In this document: piece by piece, positions 49,141 to 59,622 of the stretch
Position numbering within the stretch: position 1 is the stretch's first letter
Layout: every line of letters starts with the position of its first letter
Assembly (NCBI GenBank): GCA_003993805.1
Contig: RSEF01000024.1
Location: 6,805,477-6,869,476 of the forward strand
Reading direction: 5' to 3'
Source of the DNA: Himantopus leucocephalus
Lineage: Eukaryota; Chordata; Aves; Charadriiformes; Recurvirostridae
Length of the DNA stretch: 64,000 nt
Made by a program: the position numbers and the translations under genes
The notes under the pieces: model-generated
Told to the model about the DNA's origin: nothing
Database searches by the model: none
The model's input: only the letters and a program-made list of their open reading frames with translations

Positions 49141-52100
49141 CCAAGTCTCTGGGGAAGGATGAAATGATTTCAGACAGAATCTCACCCCACTTGGTGAGAA
49201 TAACGCCTGGAGCTACTTCCCTCTGTAACAGGTCTGGGCACATGTCGCAGCCAGAGAGGGTGGCAAGGGTGGGGGAGAAGGCAGGACACCTTTAGAGATC
49301 TCGGGATCGACAGGGGAAAAGGTTTTGCAGCACCCCCAGATAGGGTAGAGGAGGACAACGCTCCTTTAAATCACATCAGGCTGCTCCACACTGCGAGTCA
49401 ACCCGTCCCAGGCAGAAGCTACGAAATGTAATTGAAAAGGCCAATTCTTCGCCAGCCTTTTGCCCAATGGTCACAGCTTTCACGTCGGAGCTGTCTGTGC
49501 GGATTGCTCCGTGCACACGCTGGGAGGGAGCAGGGCAGGAGATGGCAGCAGCCCGCGCTCCCTCCTCCCCCGGGGAAAGCGACGGGTCGCAGGCAGCCAC
49601 CAGCCCCGTGCTCCGCCGCAGGTGACACCCGGGACGGGGCAGCAGGGTGGCCTCGTGCCCGGCACGCTCAGACCCGCAGGCTGCTTGCCCCCAGGCACCT
49701 CGCTTTAAACCAGCCGGGGTTATTCCACATTCGGGCAAAACCAGATGGAAATGCTAACAGCCGGTAACCACCCTCAGTAACTTATCTCCTGTCCCCAAAC
49801 CATCTCAGCGAAGACAAACACATAAACAAGGACCGCCTTTCACCTCGCTGTGTTTACTCTGTCCCAGCTTCCAGCTCTTCTCCAGTAAGAGGAGATTGAT
49901 GTCCCCCAGAAGGAGCCTATTGACACGAGGACAATGCTGAATTATCCAGGTCCTGGCTCTCCTGCCCCTTGGACTGTCCCTCCGTGCCCCCCGGCACGCA
50001 GCACCCCAGCGGGGAGAGAACGCTGCACCCATAAATCCTCGCCGGGTGTTTAATTGCCGGTAGCCTCATGCTGCGTCCTTAGACTCGCCACGTCTTGAGA
50101 TGGATTGCAGTGGAATTTGTGTACGGTTACACTTCTAGTATTTTAGAGAAAAATGGAACGGGTGGCAGACGTTGCAAGGTACAGCAGAGGAGAGCATACA
50201 TCTTCGGGGTGAACAGCCACGCTTAACCACAAGAAAGCTGCTGCAGTTTGATTTCCCACATCACTAAGCAGTTGCTGAGATGAGTTTAAGAATCCCGTAA
50301 ACAGCCTTGGGCACTGCGGAGGATGGGACAGAAAGGGCTACTCGGGTCAAATTAAGCTTATATCTGAACCATCGCACACAGATTAGCTTGGCTATTTTTC
50401 AAACTCCTAAAAGGCTACTGTTCAATCAAGAACACACATGAAAACATATCTAAAACTTCAAAGAACTCAACTTTTTTCAGTTCCATCCTTCTGGCGAGCT
50501 TTACGTTTTGCTTTCCAGAGAAAGGACTTTGTGGATATCCAACGACTAAGTAAGTACATGCAAGTATCCGCAGCCCTCAAAGGAGACATGTTAGGGTTGC
50601 TGAGAAAAGCAGCACCCTTGGAAGTGTCTGTACCTTAAGAAGTGCTGTATTTAGATTTTTTCCAACACAATCTATCAAGTACACAACACTGAGGCATCAA
50701 ATAGCAGCTCAGCTCGGGCCTTGCCAGTGCAGTAATGCTCACTGCCTCCAAGGCACTGCTCTTCTGTGCTGCCCTCCCCAGTCACAGGCTACCGATGGAC
50801 GAGGCAAGATAGGACAACAAACGCCATCAGCTTTCCCTCACAGCTGAGGCAATGCCGCTACACCAATGAGGACACTGCTTTTGCCCTCCAGGGACACCAC
50901 AGAGAGCCGCCCCCACAACATTACGCCTGCGCACCCAAGTGACACCCGTGTCCCAGCCCAGCACGCAACCTGCCGAGGCAAACCCCGCCGTGCCCTCCGG
51001 GAGCGCCAGCGCAGATGTGCACTGATGGCCAAAAGGACCCAAAAGACGGCAGGCAGCCATCCTTGGGGCCATCCTTCCCACCTGGCACGGCGCTCCCGGT
51101 AGCACAGTGGGCACAGCCTTGGCAGGTGACGCGTTTGTGCCAGGAAAGGCAAACCGGGGTCTGTTTCCATCGCCGAGCCAGCTGAGGAACGGCGTGGGTC
51201 TAAGTGTCCGGGCACACGTCTGTGCTCACGGGCTCACAAAAGCCAAGTAGCGCTCAAATGAACACATTGCACCAACAGAGGAGGGGCTGACAATTGCTCA
51301 AAACCCCGCTCTTTGCAGTGTCTCAATCAGCTCCCCACATCACCACTTGCTTTGGTGAACTGCAGCTGGACACACGCTGCCAGGGTGCCCACACCCGTGG
51401 GACCCACACTGGCAGGGCTGCCACATTCCCAGTTCCGCAGGGTCTGGGACTGCCGACATCGAGTTACAGCCGTGCAATGCCTGAAGAGAGACAAGCCAGT
51501 GCCACCGACTTCCACTTCTGTGCCACCACAGCCAAACCACGGGGACTAAAGCAGCTTCGGTCGCGTATGCAACATAGTTCCTCCATGACAAATCAAAGCC
51601 ATGCATGTGCCTGCAAGACTCCTCATGTTACCCAGCCTGGTGACAGTGCTTTAAAAATAAATAAAAGCATGGTAAACAGCTTTTTAAATTATTATTATGA
51701 GTTCTTAAACAGGTTTGTAGCAGGAGTTTCTCCCTCTTTCCCTATGGAAAATGGAGAGGGGTCTGTAAACGGTTCTGCTCAGCTGCAGCGCTCCATCCTC
51801 CTCCCATTACTCCCCCCCAAATACATATCGAGATTCATCAATAGCAAGAGAGTTTGAAATCACAGCCTGGGTGTGAAGCGCAATGTTATAGACAGCCCCC
51901 GACTCGGTAAGCACTGCTGCTTCGCTCCCAGTAAGCACTCGCCAACATTAAATGCCACAGTCCTGCGAGTGGTGCTGCGTGTTCGCGACAAGGCTGAGAA
52001 CGAAAGGCGAGATTGATTTTGATGTGAGCACCAGCAAAGCAAATGGGTTTTTGAAAACCCTATAATTTCTCTGCAACCCTTGACTTCACTAAACACACAT

Positions 52101-53429
52101 TTTTAGACGACAGCACAGTTAGGTAGGCATTAAACAAAAATGAGCTGCACTAATGATGATTTATGTGCGGGACAACCTTCCATAAAGAATTTATCTTTGA
52201 TTTCAGGGTAAGTTACAGCATTGCCAAGTTAACCAAATAACGCAACTTGCCACCAAAACCCCCTACCGCAGCCACCCAGCGCTCCCCTGCAATTGCTTTG
52301 AGATCTCTCCCAACACAGACCCAGTCGGCGTTCCCGGGAAGATGCACGTGCCATGAAATCAGGTGGAAAATGAAAAAGCCAGGCTGCGCGTGGGGAACCC
52401 TCCTGGGCTGGTGAGAGCAGCAGCAACCCCACCAACGCATCCCGCACCCCCGAAAACTCCCCGTGCCGCCCCGGATGCTGCGGCCTGCCTCCCGCCACGC
52501 CAGTGGGACGTCCCCCATGGGGACGGTGGGGTTCACGCAGGCACCTCCCCGGTAAAGCAGACTGCTCTCCGGTGGGGCTTTCCGCCAGCAAGGCGCCTCC
52601 GGTGAGCGCTGCCGATGCCAGCCCGGCCCCGCTGAGGCCCTTCACCCACCAGCACGCCGCCATCAAAAGAGCAGCAAGGCTTGTCTGAAAAGAGACGGCT
52701 CAAAGGCCCGGCAGCAGAGGTTGGGAGCCCTGTAATCCCAATTAAGCATGAAAAGAAGCGGAGGAAGCTGACAAAAGGGCACCCAGCCCACGTACGGAGC
52801 CGGAGGCCTGAGCCGGCCAGAAGAGCAGCCCCAAGCGAACGGCTCGCTCCTCCTCCGGCTGAGCTACACGCTATTTCGGTTTGGTGGGGGGAAAACCAGG
52901 GATGCTAAGGAAAGCGGAAAATAGTCACTTAAAAAAGAGTTTTCTGCCACGGAGGGGTCTGAGTGGAGATTTTTGCTGCTCCTGCGCGTTAGGACTGTTC
53001 ATCCCCCGCTGCGCCACGGCTCGCTGGGCAGACACGGTCCCCCACGGGCAGCACCGGGGGGAGTTTGAGGAAAAGCAGCAAGTTTGGCACACTAAGTTAG
53101 GGAAGTGGGGCATGTTATACAGCCCGCTGTAAACACGGCTTGGATGCACTGCTGGAAGAGCAGCGGTACATCCACACACCTTCCCCTTCGGTAGGCTGAC
53201 CGGAGGAGAGCTGTGCAGCGCCGTGCCGGCACAACCGCTCCATCTCGCCGTTCAGAAAGCGCGTCCACCGCGGAAGGGAGCCACTAGGCCTCAGCATTTC
53301 TCATTTCAGCTTTTCTCAGCCTTCACACCGTTCCCTGTGAACGGCAGGGACCCCCTCCTCCTCTCCTTGTCTTCCTTGCTCAGAATTAGGACAGCAGCAG
53401 AGGTTCACCGGGGGTCAAGAAAAGAGCAT

Positions 53430-53660
53430 GTTTTTGGTAACAGCAATGCCAGTTTTAGCTCTAACACAAGAGGAATAAAAAAAAATAAGCTTCAGGCAGA
53501 TACTATATTTGTAATCCAACGGCAAAACATGTTTGCTTGTGTTGACTCCGCACTGTAACACAATTTATATGTTCTGTCTTTAGGGTAATTATTGCTTTAG
53601 AATGTTAAAATTGTTCCACTCTAATTAAATCATCATATTAAAAAAATCCACTGCCACAGC
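53430..53660. promoter_or_regulatory. AT-rich island 1.7 kb downstream of exon 3
   Basis: An AT-rich interval at the exon-3 end of intron 3, with AATAAAAAAAAATAAGC, ACACAATTTATATG, GGGTAATTATTGC and CTCTAATTAAATCATC. It contains a homeodomain-type TAATTA (TAATTAAAT) and a TAATTATT string. Confidence 0.35.
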
Positions 53661-55309
53661 AAACTTGAGAACGAGTCTGGTTAAGATCACGCAAAGGCGC
53701 AGATACTTGGTTGACAAACTTGCTGCTGAGACCAGCCACGCTCTGCAAGCAAGGAGTGCACCCTACCACGGCAGCCATGCCTTTCCCAGACAGCAGCTGC
53801 CTGCACACAGACCACACCGATGCATCACGGCCCCGGGGGCCATCGCTCACCGGCACGAGCCCCGGAGCACTGCTTCCCTTTGCCCACCTCCGAGCACACG
53901 GGCTGTGCTGAGTCAGCAGATTAGCTGCACTCAGGAGGCATGGGCCACCGGCAAGAGCCGCCACAGCCCTCAGGAGAACCGGTCACCCCCCTCCAGGTGA
54001 AGGCACTTTGCTCCTTAAGCTCTTTAAGCAAGAACCATCCCCGCAAGAGGGATTAGAGCAAATCACCTCTCCCGCTTGGTCAGCGGCTGCCCCAGCAGCA
54101 CCCCACTCCCGGTGGCATCTGCCCTCCTGCATCTGCTCCCCACGGCGCCGCCAGCACGGCAACACTGAGCCCTGGAGGAGCATCGGGACTTACTGACCTG
54201 TGAGCAAATATCAAGCGCGGAGCATTCACTTTGGGCAAAATCCTTTAATTCTCTCTGGATCCCCCTGGGGAAAGCGGTATTGATTGCTTTACTACTAGCT
54301 TACACATGCTGTGCAGGGCAGCCAGCGCTGCCATCAATACCGGCTCTGAGGAGGGAGCCAAAAGGTCACCCCGGCACACGAGGACACAGGGCTGGCCCCG
54401 CGCTGCGCCCAGCACCTGCCCGCAGTCCCTGTGCCGAGCCAGGCAGCAGCCCAGGAGTCCGAGCCGGCCATACCGGCGTGGCTCAGCGAGCCATTTGCCC
54501 GGTTCCTCTTCCCTCCCGCCGAGCCGCACAGAGGTGCCTGGCAGGTCGTGTCCCGTCAGTGGTCCGGCCACCGCTCCTCCCCGCTCCCCGGGGGACCGGC
54601 TGGAGGAGGACCCTGGTTTCAGAGGCGCTCTGCTCACACGGGAACCCAGGCTGCTCTGCACCTGCCAAAAAAATCAGGGGGAACTACCCAGGGGCAACAC
54701 CCGCAGAGCTGCGATGTCCCCGCACAGAGGCGGGCGCTGCTGTCCCGCCCGCAGGCCCCTTCCCCACCCATCAGAGCACAGCAAGGGGAGCGCTGAGCGG
54801 GACACAATGCCGCTTTTGCCGAGTTCCCTTCCCCATAGCTGAAAGAGTTGTGAAAACTTGCGAGAGAAGCTGGAATATTTACTAGTGCATCATCCTGACA
54901 ACACGCAAACCCGCTCCGACTGCGGGAGTGAGGACACAGACAGCACGGGCAGACTTTTCCCGTTGTCCAACCCCAGCTGCCGGGTACCCAAAGCGAGCTG
55001 GCTCGCCAGCACATGGGGGAAGCCCAGACGGGGCACGCATGTCCCTCAAACCAGGACACATGCTTACACCGAACATCCGTGAGCCCAGAGATACACAAAG
55101 TACCAAGCACAGCACCAAGGAGACCCTGACCGCAGCACACCTGCTCCCACCACTGGTGTTTTCCAGTACGAAGCCGCGAGATGGTCATCAACAAAAGCCC
55201 TTGCTTGGCCAGCACAGGCACGGACGATAAGCCGAAAAAAAGACCCTCCACGACTGAGTTTCACACGTGGCAACACAGGTCAGATTTTCCAGGAGAACAG
55301 TGGCTCCTC

Positions 55310-55315
55310 TCTTAC
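55310..55315 (-). other. DSCAML1: Splice donor of DSCAML1 exon 3
   Basis: The minus strand reads CATCCCAG/GTAAGA, close to the optimal consensus. It falls directly after the SIIP residues that end this exon in the family, and it leaves one base of a Glu/Gly-type codon (phase 1). Confidence 0.94.
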
Positions 55316-55462
55316 CTGGGATGATAGAAACGGTGTCTTTCTCCCAGGACACAACACTAACGTATTCCTGCACTGAAGAGGGGATGAGGCACTTGAAAAC
55401 AGCCACGTTTCCACGCATCGACCTTTGGTCCTCCACCCGAACGGTGTACGGTTCCCTGAAAA
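55316..55462 (-). CDS. DSCAML1: DSCAML1 exon 3 (first part of second Ig domain)
   Basis: This internal coding exon is 147 bp, with phase 1 at both ends: 2 bases, 48 codons, then 1 base. The last base of exon 2 (G) plus TT restores a Val codon. The reading continues [20 protein letters not shown] and finishes [17 protein letters not shown]. It contains the first Cys (Cys24) and core Trp (Trp39) of Ig domain 2. The second Cys must be on exon 4, so the domain is split by intron 3. The acceptor is CTTTTCTCTACAG and the donor CCCAG/GTAAGAG, both strong. The sequence is, as I recall it, essentially invariant with mammalian DSCAML1. The short 147-bp symmetric exon fits the known gene structure of the vertebrate DSCAM family. 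The open frame after the donor (GKRGATV and onward) is intronic. Confidence 0.97.
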
Positions 55463-55480
55463 CTGTAGAGAAAAGCAGAT
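55463..55480 (-). other. DSCAML1: Splice acceptor of DSCAML1 exon 3
   Basis: The minus strand reads ATCTGCTTTTCTCTACAG/TTTTCAGG, a good polypyrimidine tract with the AG at 55464-55463. Joining to the exon 2 donor gives an uninterrupted A-V-F-R-E-P reading. Confidence 0.93.
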
Positions 55481-56463
55481 GGTTGGTAGCATGACAGTGC
55501 TGGAGGAAAACACACTTTCTTTTGCTTTAATCCCACGTTTCCCAAACAAACCAACCCACCCAGCAACAAACTGCTTCCATCCAAAACATTTGGCCCGCCT
55601 TCCCGGGGAAGGAGGCAGCTCTCCTTTAGAGACTGCAGCTCGGCGTGCAGAGGGGATGCCCGGCCCGGCAACGGTCCCCAGCGCCACCCGAGTAGTCACC
55701 AAAGCTGCTAAGGCAGAGGTTTGCAGCGTCCAGATTGCAGTACAGGGACCAAGGGCGTTTCGTAGCTGTAACGCTCAGCGTCCCACCTTGGAGGTAATCA
55801 TTTCACCCCTGGATGCATGCTGCAAAAGCAGCTGTGAGGCACCCGGGAGAGACAGCCTGTGACACAGCGCCTGGCACCCTCCTAGAGAGGAATATTCAGG
55901 TTAGCAGATGATACTTTTCCGAGCCATGCCACAGTGGGAGCCATGAGCTGTCCCCACCACGTGCCCTATTCCTCAGGGAGATGCACATCCCTTTGACAGC
56001 TCCATGCTGCTCCCTGGACCAGTGACAAGGAAATCCTCGGTGCCACAAGCCTCCAGCAGCTCTCGCTAGGTAAGCTGGACCCACCCCAGCCTCTTCAGAA
56101 AGACAGAAAGATGTCACCGTGCCCAGTACCCCATGCAGACACATAAACTCTGAAAGTTTAAGGATAAAAGGCAGTGAGGGCAGGTGACTTTACTGTGACA
56201 GTAATTGTGCCCTGTAGGACGCGGGCACCTGGGCATCGCTACCACGAGCCAGACATACATTCGCTTCGGTGTTTAACGACACCCCTCCCCAGAACAAAAG
56301 CAGCTCAGCGAATTTCCTAAGACAGAACTCCTCAGCAGCCCCAAAGGGAAGGGGGTTTCCCTGGGTGGCAAGCACCCACTGGCGATGCACCGCACACCTC
56401 ACGCAAACAAGCGAGAGGGCGACAGCATTTCCACCTCGATTTCCCTTCCCTTCAGGGCACCCT

Positions 56464-56646
56464 GCTCCGCTGCAACAGGTTGGGACAGAGCCAGGGGCAC
56501 ATCCCAGGCTGCAGCCGGGGTGCTCGGTGGCACGTCCCGGCAGGCTCCGCACAGNGCTCCGCTGCAACAGGTTGGGACAGAGCCAGGGGCACATCCCAGG
56601 CTGCAGCCGGGGTGCTCGGTGGCACGTCCCGGCAGGCTCCGCACAG
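56464..56646. repeat. Direct duplication around single N at 56555
   Basis: Copies at 56464-56554 and 56556-56646 are 91 bp and appear identical base for base. Both begin GCTCCGCTGCAAC and end CTCCGCACAG, with one N between them. Only 46 bp later the 100-N gap starts. The perfect identity and exact abutment on the N indicate an unmerged contig overlap in intron 2. Confidence 0.94.
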
Positions 56647-56692
56647 CGGCCACCTGGCAGAAGAGACCAGCAGCAGCCAGAAAACAGCAAGT

Positions 56693-56792
56693 NNNNNNNN
56701 NNNNNNNNNNNNNNNNNNNNNNNNNNNNNNNNNNNNNNNNNNNNNNNNNNNNNNNNNNNNNNNNNNNNNNNNNNNNNNNNNNNNNNNNNNNN
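56693..56792. other. Assembly gap (100 N)
   Basis: Exactly 100 consecutive N characters lie inside intron 2. A round length of 100 is a common placeholder for a gap of unknown size, so the intron length here is not reliable. Confidence 0.99.
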
Positions 56793-57794
56793 AACTTTCC
56801 ATTGGCTAAACAGATTTGCTCCCTGTGCTCACCAGCAGCTTTTCCAAAGCTTCCAGAGGTTTTTCCAGTTCCTTGTGTTTTCAACTGTGTTTTACTTATT
56901 TGCTTTCTTTACACAGCTTTAATTGGCTTTACTTGGTGGATTGCCATTGCAAAGCACGGGAGAGCAACTGGGATGCAAGATGACCGGGAGGAAACAGAAG
57001 CGGCGGAATGTTTCACAACCATTTCCAAATGCCACAAAGCCAAAGCACTTCACACTGCCACAGCTGGAGCCGTCCCGGTGGCCCTGGGAGCCCTGCGTGT
57101 GGGCCCCCGCTGCGTCCTCGCGCCTCCTGCTAACTGCACCTGCTAAGGGGACAGGGGAGGCTGGCCCCCAGCTGAAACCCCGCTGACAGGAGGGGGGCAC
57201 TCAACCCAGTATTGAGAGCGTGGGGCGAAAGCCAGGGCTCAGCTCTGCTACTGACTTGCTACGCTCCCAAGAAAGCCCTCAGCACGTGGGAGGAGAGGGA
57301 AGCAAAGGCAGGAAGGCAAGGACCGAGACAAGCTTTGTCCCCTGCAGCACGTCCAGAGCACCAACTCTGGGACAGCCGGAGCAGCCGTCCCTGCTGCTCG
57401 AGCCCCGGGCATCCGCGCTCCCACCACCTCCGCACCTCCTGCCAGGGAAGTCTCCAGAACTCCAGTTTCAGGCCATGCCGAGCCCAGTGCCACCAGCACC
57501 AGGGGGGCTGTGATGGTCCACACCCCACCCCCACCCAGCCAATGGCTTGTGGCACAGCACGGAGCCAGCCGGGGTGTCACAGCCCTGGCGGCCACATGGG
57601 ACATGGCCATGTCCCCCCAGACCACGGGGCCACTGCTGCGCCCTGGGCTGGTGGCAGACGCCAGCTGGCCACAGCCCTCGCCCCACGGCAAGCCCAGCCC
57701 GTGGTCCCCGGCACCAGCAGGGCAGCAGCTCCACGCTGCACACCCGCCTTTACTACACCCCATCTGTTGCCGTCCCGCCTCCGCCGGGCTGTGG

Positions 57795-58065
57795 TTTATA
57801 GGTAACCTGAGAGTGTTGGTAAATAATTCACTCTGCAGAAGGGGGTTAATACCAATTTACTCTGCAGTACAAGGTATTAAAATAAAAAACCCTGTAGTCA
57901 CTTCTGTCATGTTCCCTCTGCTAGCCCCACTTTTAATAGGTTACATAATGAAGCCATTCCTGGGCTATTAGCCCTCCTCAGCCTGGTCAATAATTTACTA
58001 TAATGGCTTCTGGAATCAGCTCTTTACCATATTCCTCCTTTTTTCTTTGCTTAATAAGCCTTGGC
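57795..58065. promoter_or_regulatory. AT-rich island in intron 2 with direct and inverted repeats
   Basis: It contains two ACTCTGCAG repeats (57830-57838 and 57859-57867, 29 bp apart). It also has a perfect 8-bp inverted pair TTAATACC (57846-57853) and GGTATTAA (57873-57880), then AT-rich sequence to TCAATAATTTACTATAATGG. It lies about 630 bp downstream of exon 2 on the gene strand. Confidence 0.35.
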
Positions 58066-58379
58066 ATGCTGGGGCTGGATGCTACAGTGGGAACAGACAG
58101 GCTTGAAGAGGGCTGTGGGACACAGCGGGGGTCTCCCCGCTGTGGACAGATGTGGTCCGGCTCCTCCCGCAGCCGTGAAAAGCCCCCGTGCGTGGTTGGG
58201 TGTGACAATACCAGTTCAAAAGGGAGAGGACCCCTCCTGCCACGAGGCTGCAGCCACACCACAGCCTCCAGGCACTTGCTGGAGACCCCCGAGTGGCACG
58301 TCCCTTCCCTGCTGGTCACCCCAGCCCTCTCCCAGCTGGTAACGGGCCCGAGGTACAGAGCCGGCTCGTGGCTGGGTGC

Positions 58380-58600
58380 CCGTTTCCCCACTCTCCGTCC
58401 GTGCAGCACCAGTTGATCCCGTCGCAGCGGCAGCGCCCACCTGGCAGCACCCTGCAGCAGCGCTGCCGGAGCAGCCCAAGGTGCCGGCAGAGCAGCACGG
58501 CACGGCGCGGCGCAGCAGCAGGATGGTGACGACACCCCTCGGCAGCAGGGCTGCCCGCTCCCATCCCCGTTCAAAGCAGCCTGGCTCCGCGGGTCGGTGA
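58380..58600. other. CpG-dense block beside exon 2 (intron 2 side)
   Basis: A GC-rich patch with frequent CpG starts about 90 bp inside intron 2, immediately downstream of exon 2 on the coding strand. A similar patch flanks the other side of the exon at 59035-59130. The exon therefore sits in locally GC-rich DNA. Confidence 0.45.
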
Positions 58601-58684
58601 GCAACCAGGGGTGTGCTCGGCAGGCCATGGAGAAGACCGGAGAAAAGCCAGCGCCTCGTCCAAACCCCAGCGCCCGCAGAGAGC

Positions 58685-58690
58685 TCCTAC
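58685..58690 (-). other. DSCAML1: Splice donor of DSCAML1 exon 2
   Basis: The minus strand reads AAAGCAG/GTAGGA. The GT is at 58690-58689 and follows the conserved RVKA end of the Ig1 exon. The resulting phase 1 matches the phase at which exon 3 begins. Confidence 0.93.
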
Positions 58691-59008
58691 CTGCTTTAAC
58701 ACGGATATTTGGGCTCCGGATTTTGCCAGCCGAATTCTCCGCGGTGCAGAAGTAGTCGTTGTCGTGGATAAAGCTATTGAAGGCTGATGGCGAGAAGGGG
58801 TAGAGCTGCAAAGTCCCATTGGCATGGACATGCCGGATGTGGGGCACATCGTAGATGTCGTCGCCTGTGGCCAGGTACCACCGAAGGACGGCGCTGGGTG
58901 ACCCTGCTGCCGGGCAGGGGATCACCACCCCCACTGTGCTGGAGAAGGTGACCTGCTGGATGGAGTCGTTCACAAAGTAGAGGCTGGTTCCAACATCTTC
59001 AGCATGTG
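58691..59008 (-). CDS. DSCAML1: DSCAML1 exon 2 (first Ig domain)
   Basis: This internal coding exon is 318 bp, with phase 1 at both ends: 2 bases, 105 whole codons, then 1 base. The translation begins [14 protein letters not shown] and ends SPNIRVKA. It carries an Ig fold with Cys31, Trp43 and Cys87 in a YFC context (numbered from the first whole codon) and the DSCAM-family block [16 protein letters not shown]-glycosylation sequons lie at Asn13 (NDS) and Asn63 (NGT). From memory of the family, this is almost identical to the mature N-terminus of mammalian DSCAML1, and clearly closer to it than to DSCAM ([20 protein letters not shown] favours DSCAML1). The acceptor reads TTTCTCCACAG and the donor GCAG/GTAGGA. 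The open frame runs on into both introns, so only the splice sites define the ends. DSCAML1 is a type I membrane homophilic adhesion molecule with ten Ig and six FNIII domains. It acts in neurite self-avoidance and synaptic organisation, notably in retina. This domain is the outermost, membrane-distal one. Confidence 0.97.
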
Positions 59009-59026
59009 CTGTGGAGAAAGCAGAGG
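59009..59026 (-). other. DSCAML1: Splice acceptor of DSCAML1 exon 2
   Basis: Read on the minus strand, a pyrimidine-rich run CTCTGCTTTCTCCAC is followed by AG at 59010-59009. Exon 2 starts at 59008 with CACATGCTGAAG. Another AG lies 12 bases inside the exon, but it would delete the conserved HAED residues, so the first AG is preferred. Confidence 0.9.
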
Positions 59027-59455
59027 CCACAGCGGCGGGGGGTTACCGCGGGAATCGCCAGTCCGCACCGGCGCGGGGAGCGCCCCCCAGCACAGCCGCC
59101 CCGAGCCCAGCCCCCGGCCCCCGCACGCAGCGGAGCAGGGGAGCGCAGGAGCATCAGTGCATGGGCTGCAAGCATAAAGGCCGCCTTCACAGGCCAGCGC
59201 CCTTGCTGGCAGCACGGATCAGGGATCACGGGGACCTAACCAGGACAACGGGGGGCTGCGCAAGCAAGGAAGGGTACCCAGGGTATCCTCCCCGAGGCTT
59301 CCCCAGGTGGCTCTGAGCGTGGGGTCCGACCGTGCCTCAGCGCCCACAGCCTTGAGGGCACCCCTGTGCAACAGCCACGACAAACCAAGCACAATAAACC
59401 AACACCGTTTGTCCTGCAAACCCCAATGTCCCCCAGCCCGGAGCAGCGCCCAGCC

Positions 59456-59622
59456 AGCCCCCCCGTGCCCCGCGGGCTCCCCAGCGCAGCCCCAGCCAGC
59501 CTGCAGCTCCGGACGCGCATCGGCAATGCCGACGGATCNAGCCCCCCCGTGCCCCGTGGGCTCCCCAGCGCAGCCCCAGCCAGCCTGCAGCTGCGGATGC
59601 CCATCGGCAATGCCGACGGATG
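59456..59622. repeat. Direct duplication around single N at 59539
   Basis: Copies at 59456-59538 and 59540-59622 are about 83 bp. Both begin AGCCCCCCCGTGCCCCG and run to GCCGACGGAT, with about five differences, abutting one N. This is the same pattern as at 19971 and 56555. It lies in intron 1, about 450 bp upstream of exon 2. Confidence 0.88.

Larger units (their letters stand above)
1..55315 (-). other. DSCAML1: DSCAML1 intron 3 (partial, over 55 kb)
   Basis: Everything below exon 3 is read as intron. I looked on the minus strand for the next family exon, which should finish Ig2 and carry an ITYHGGLYI-like strand and a YRCIT-like cysteine motif. I found neither. No recognised protein family appears on either strand. 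The content is GC-rich CpG blocks, AT-rich islands, one CR1 fragment, a few simple repeats and assembly marks, listed separately. Intervals not covered by those entries, for example 1000-7200, 15300-18900 and 25300-28800, show nothing I can name. Confidence 0.8.
55463..58690 (-). other. DSCAML1: DSCAML1 intron 2
   Basis: The intron between exons 3 and 2 is 3,228 bp as assembled. Its true size is unknown because of a 100-N gap at 56693-56792 and a false-duplication join at 56555. It holds a GC-rich, ORF-dense but non-coding block (57060-57790), an AT-rich island with short direct and inverted repeats (57795-58065), and CpG-rich sequence just downstream of exon 2 (58380-58600). No further exon is seen. 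Confidence 0.9.

Noticed and set aside
56464..56646. Biological tandem duplication
   Set aside because: The N placed exactly at the copy boundary and the recurrence of the pattern at 19971 and 59539 point to assembly joins.
55316..59008. Possible array of alternative Ig exons as in arthropod Dscam1
   Set aside because: Each Ig exon occurs once. I saw no second copy of the cysteine/tryptophan motifs in the flanking introns.
57987..59030. 347-codon minus-strand open frame taken as a single coding region
   Set aside because: Only 58691-59008 is the DSCAML1 exon. The N-terminal MASAFSTA part is read-through of the acceptor region, and everything after RVKA is intron 2.
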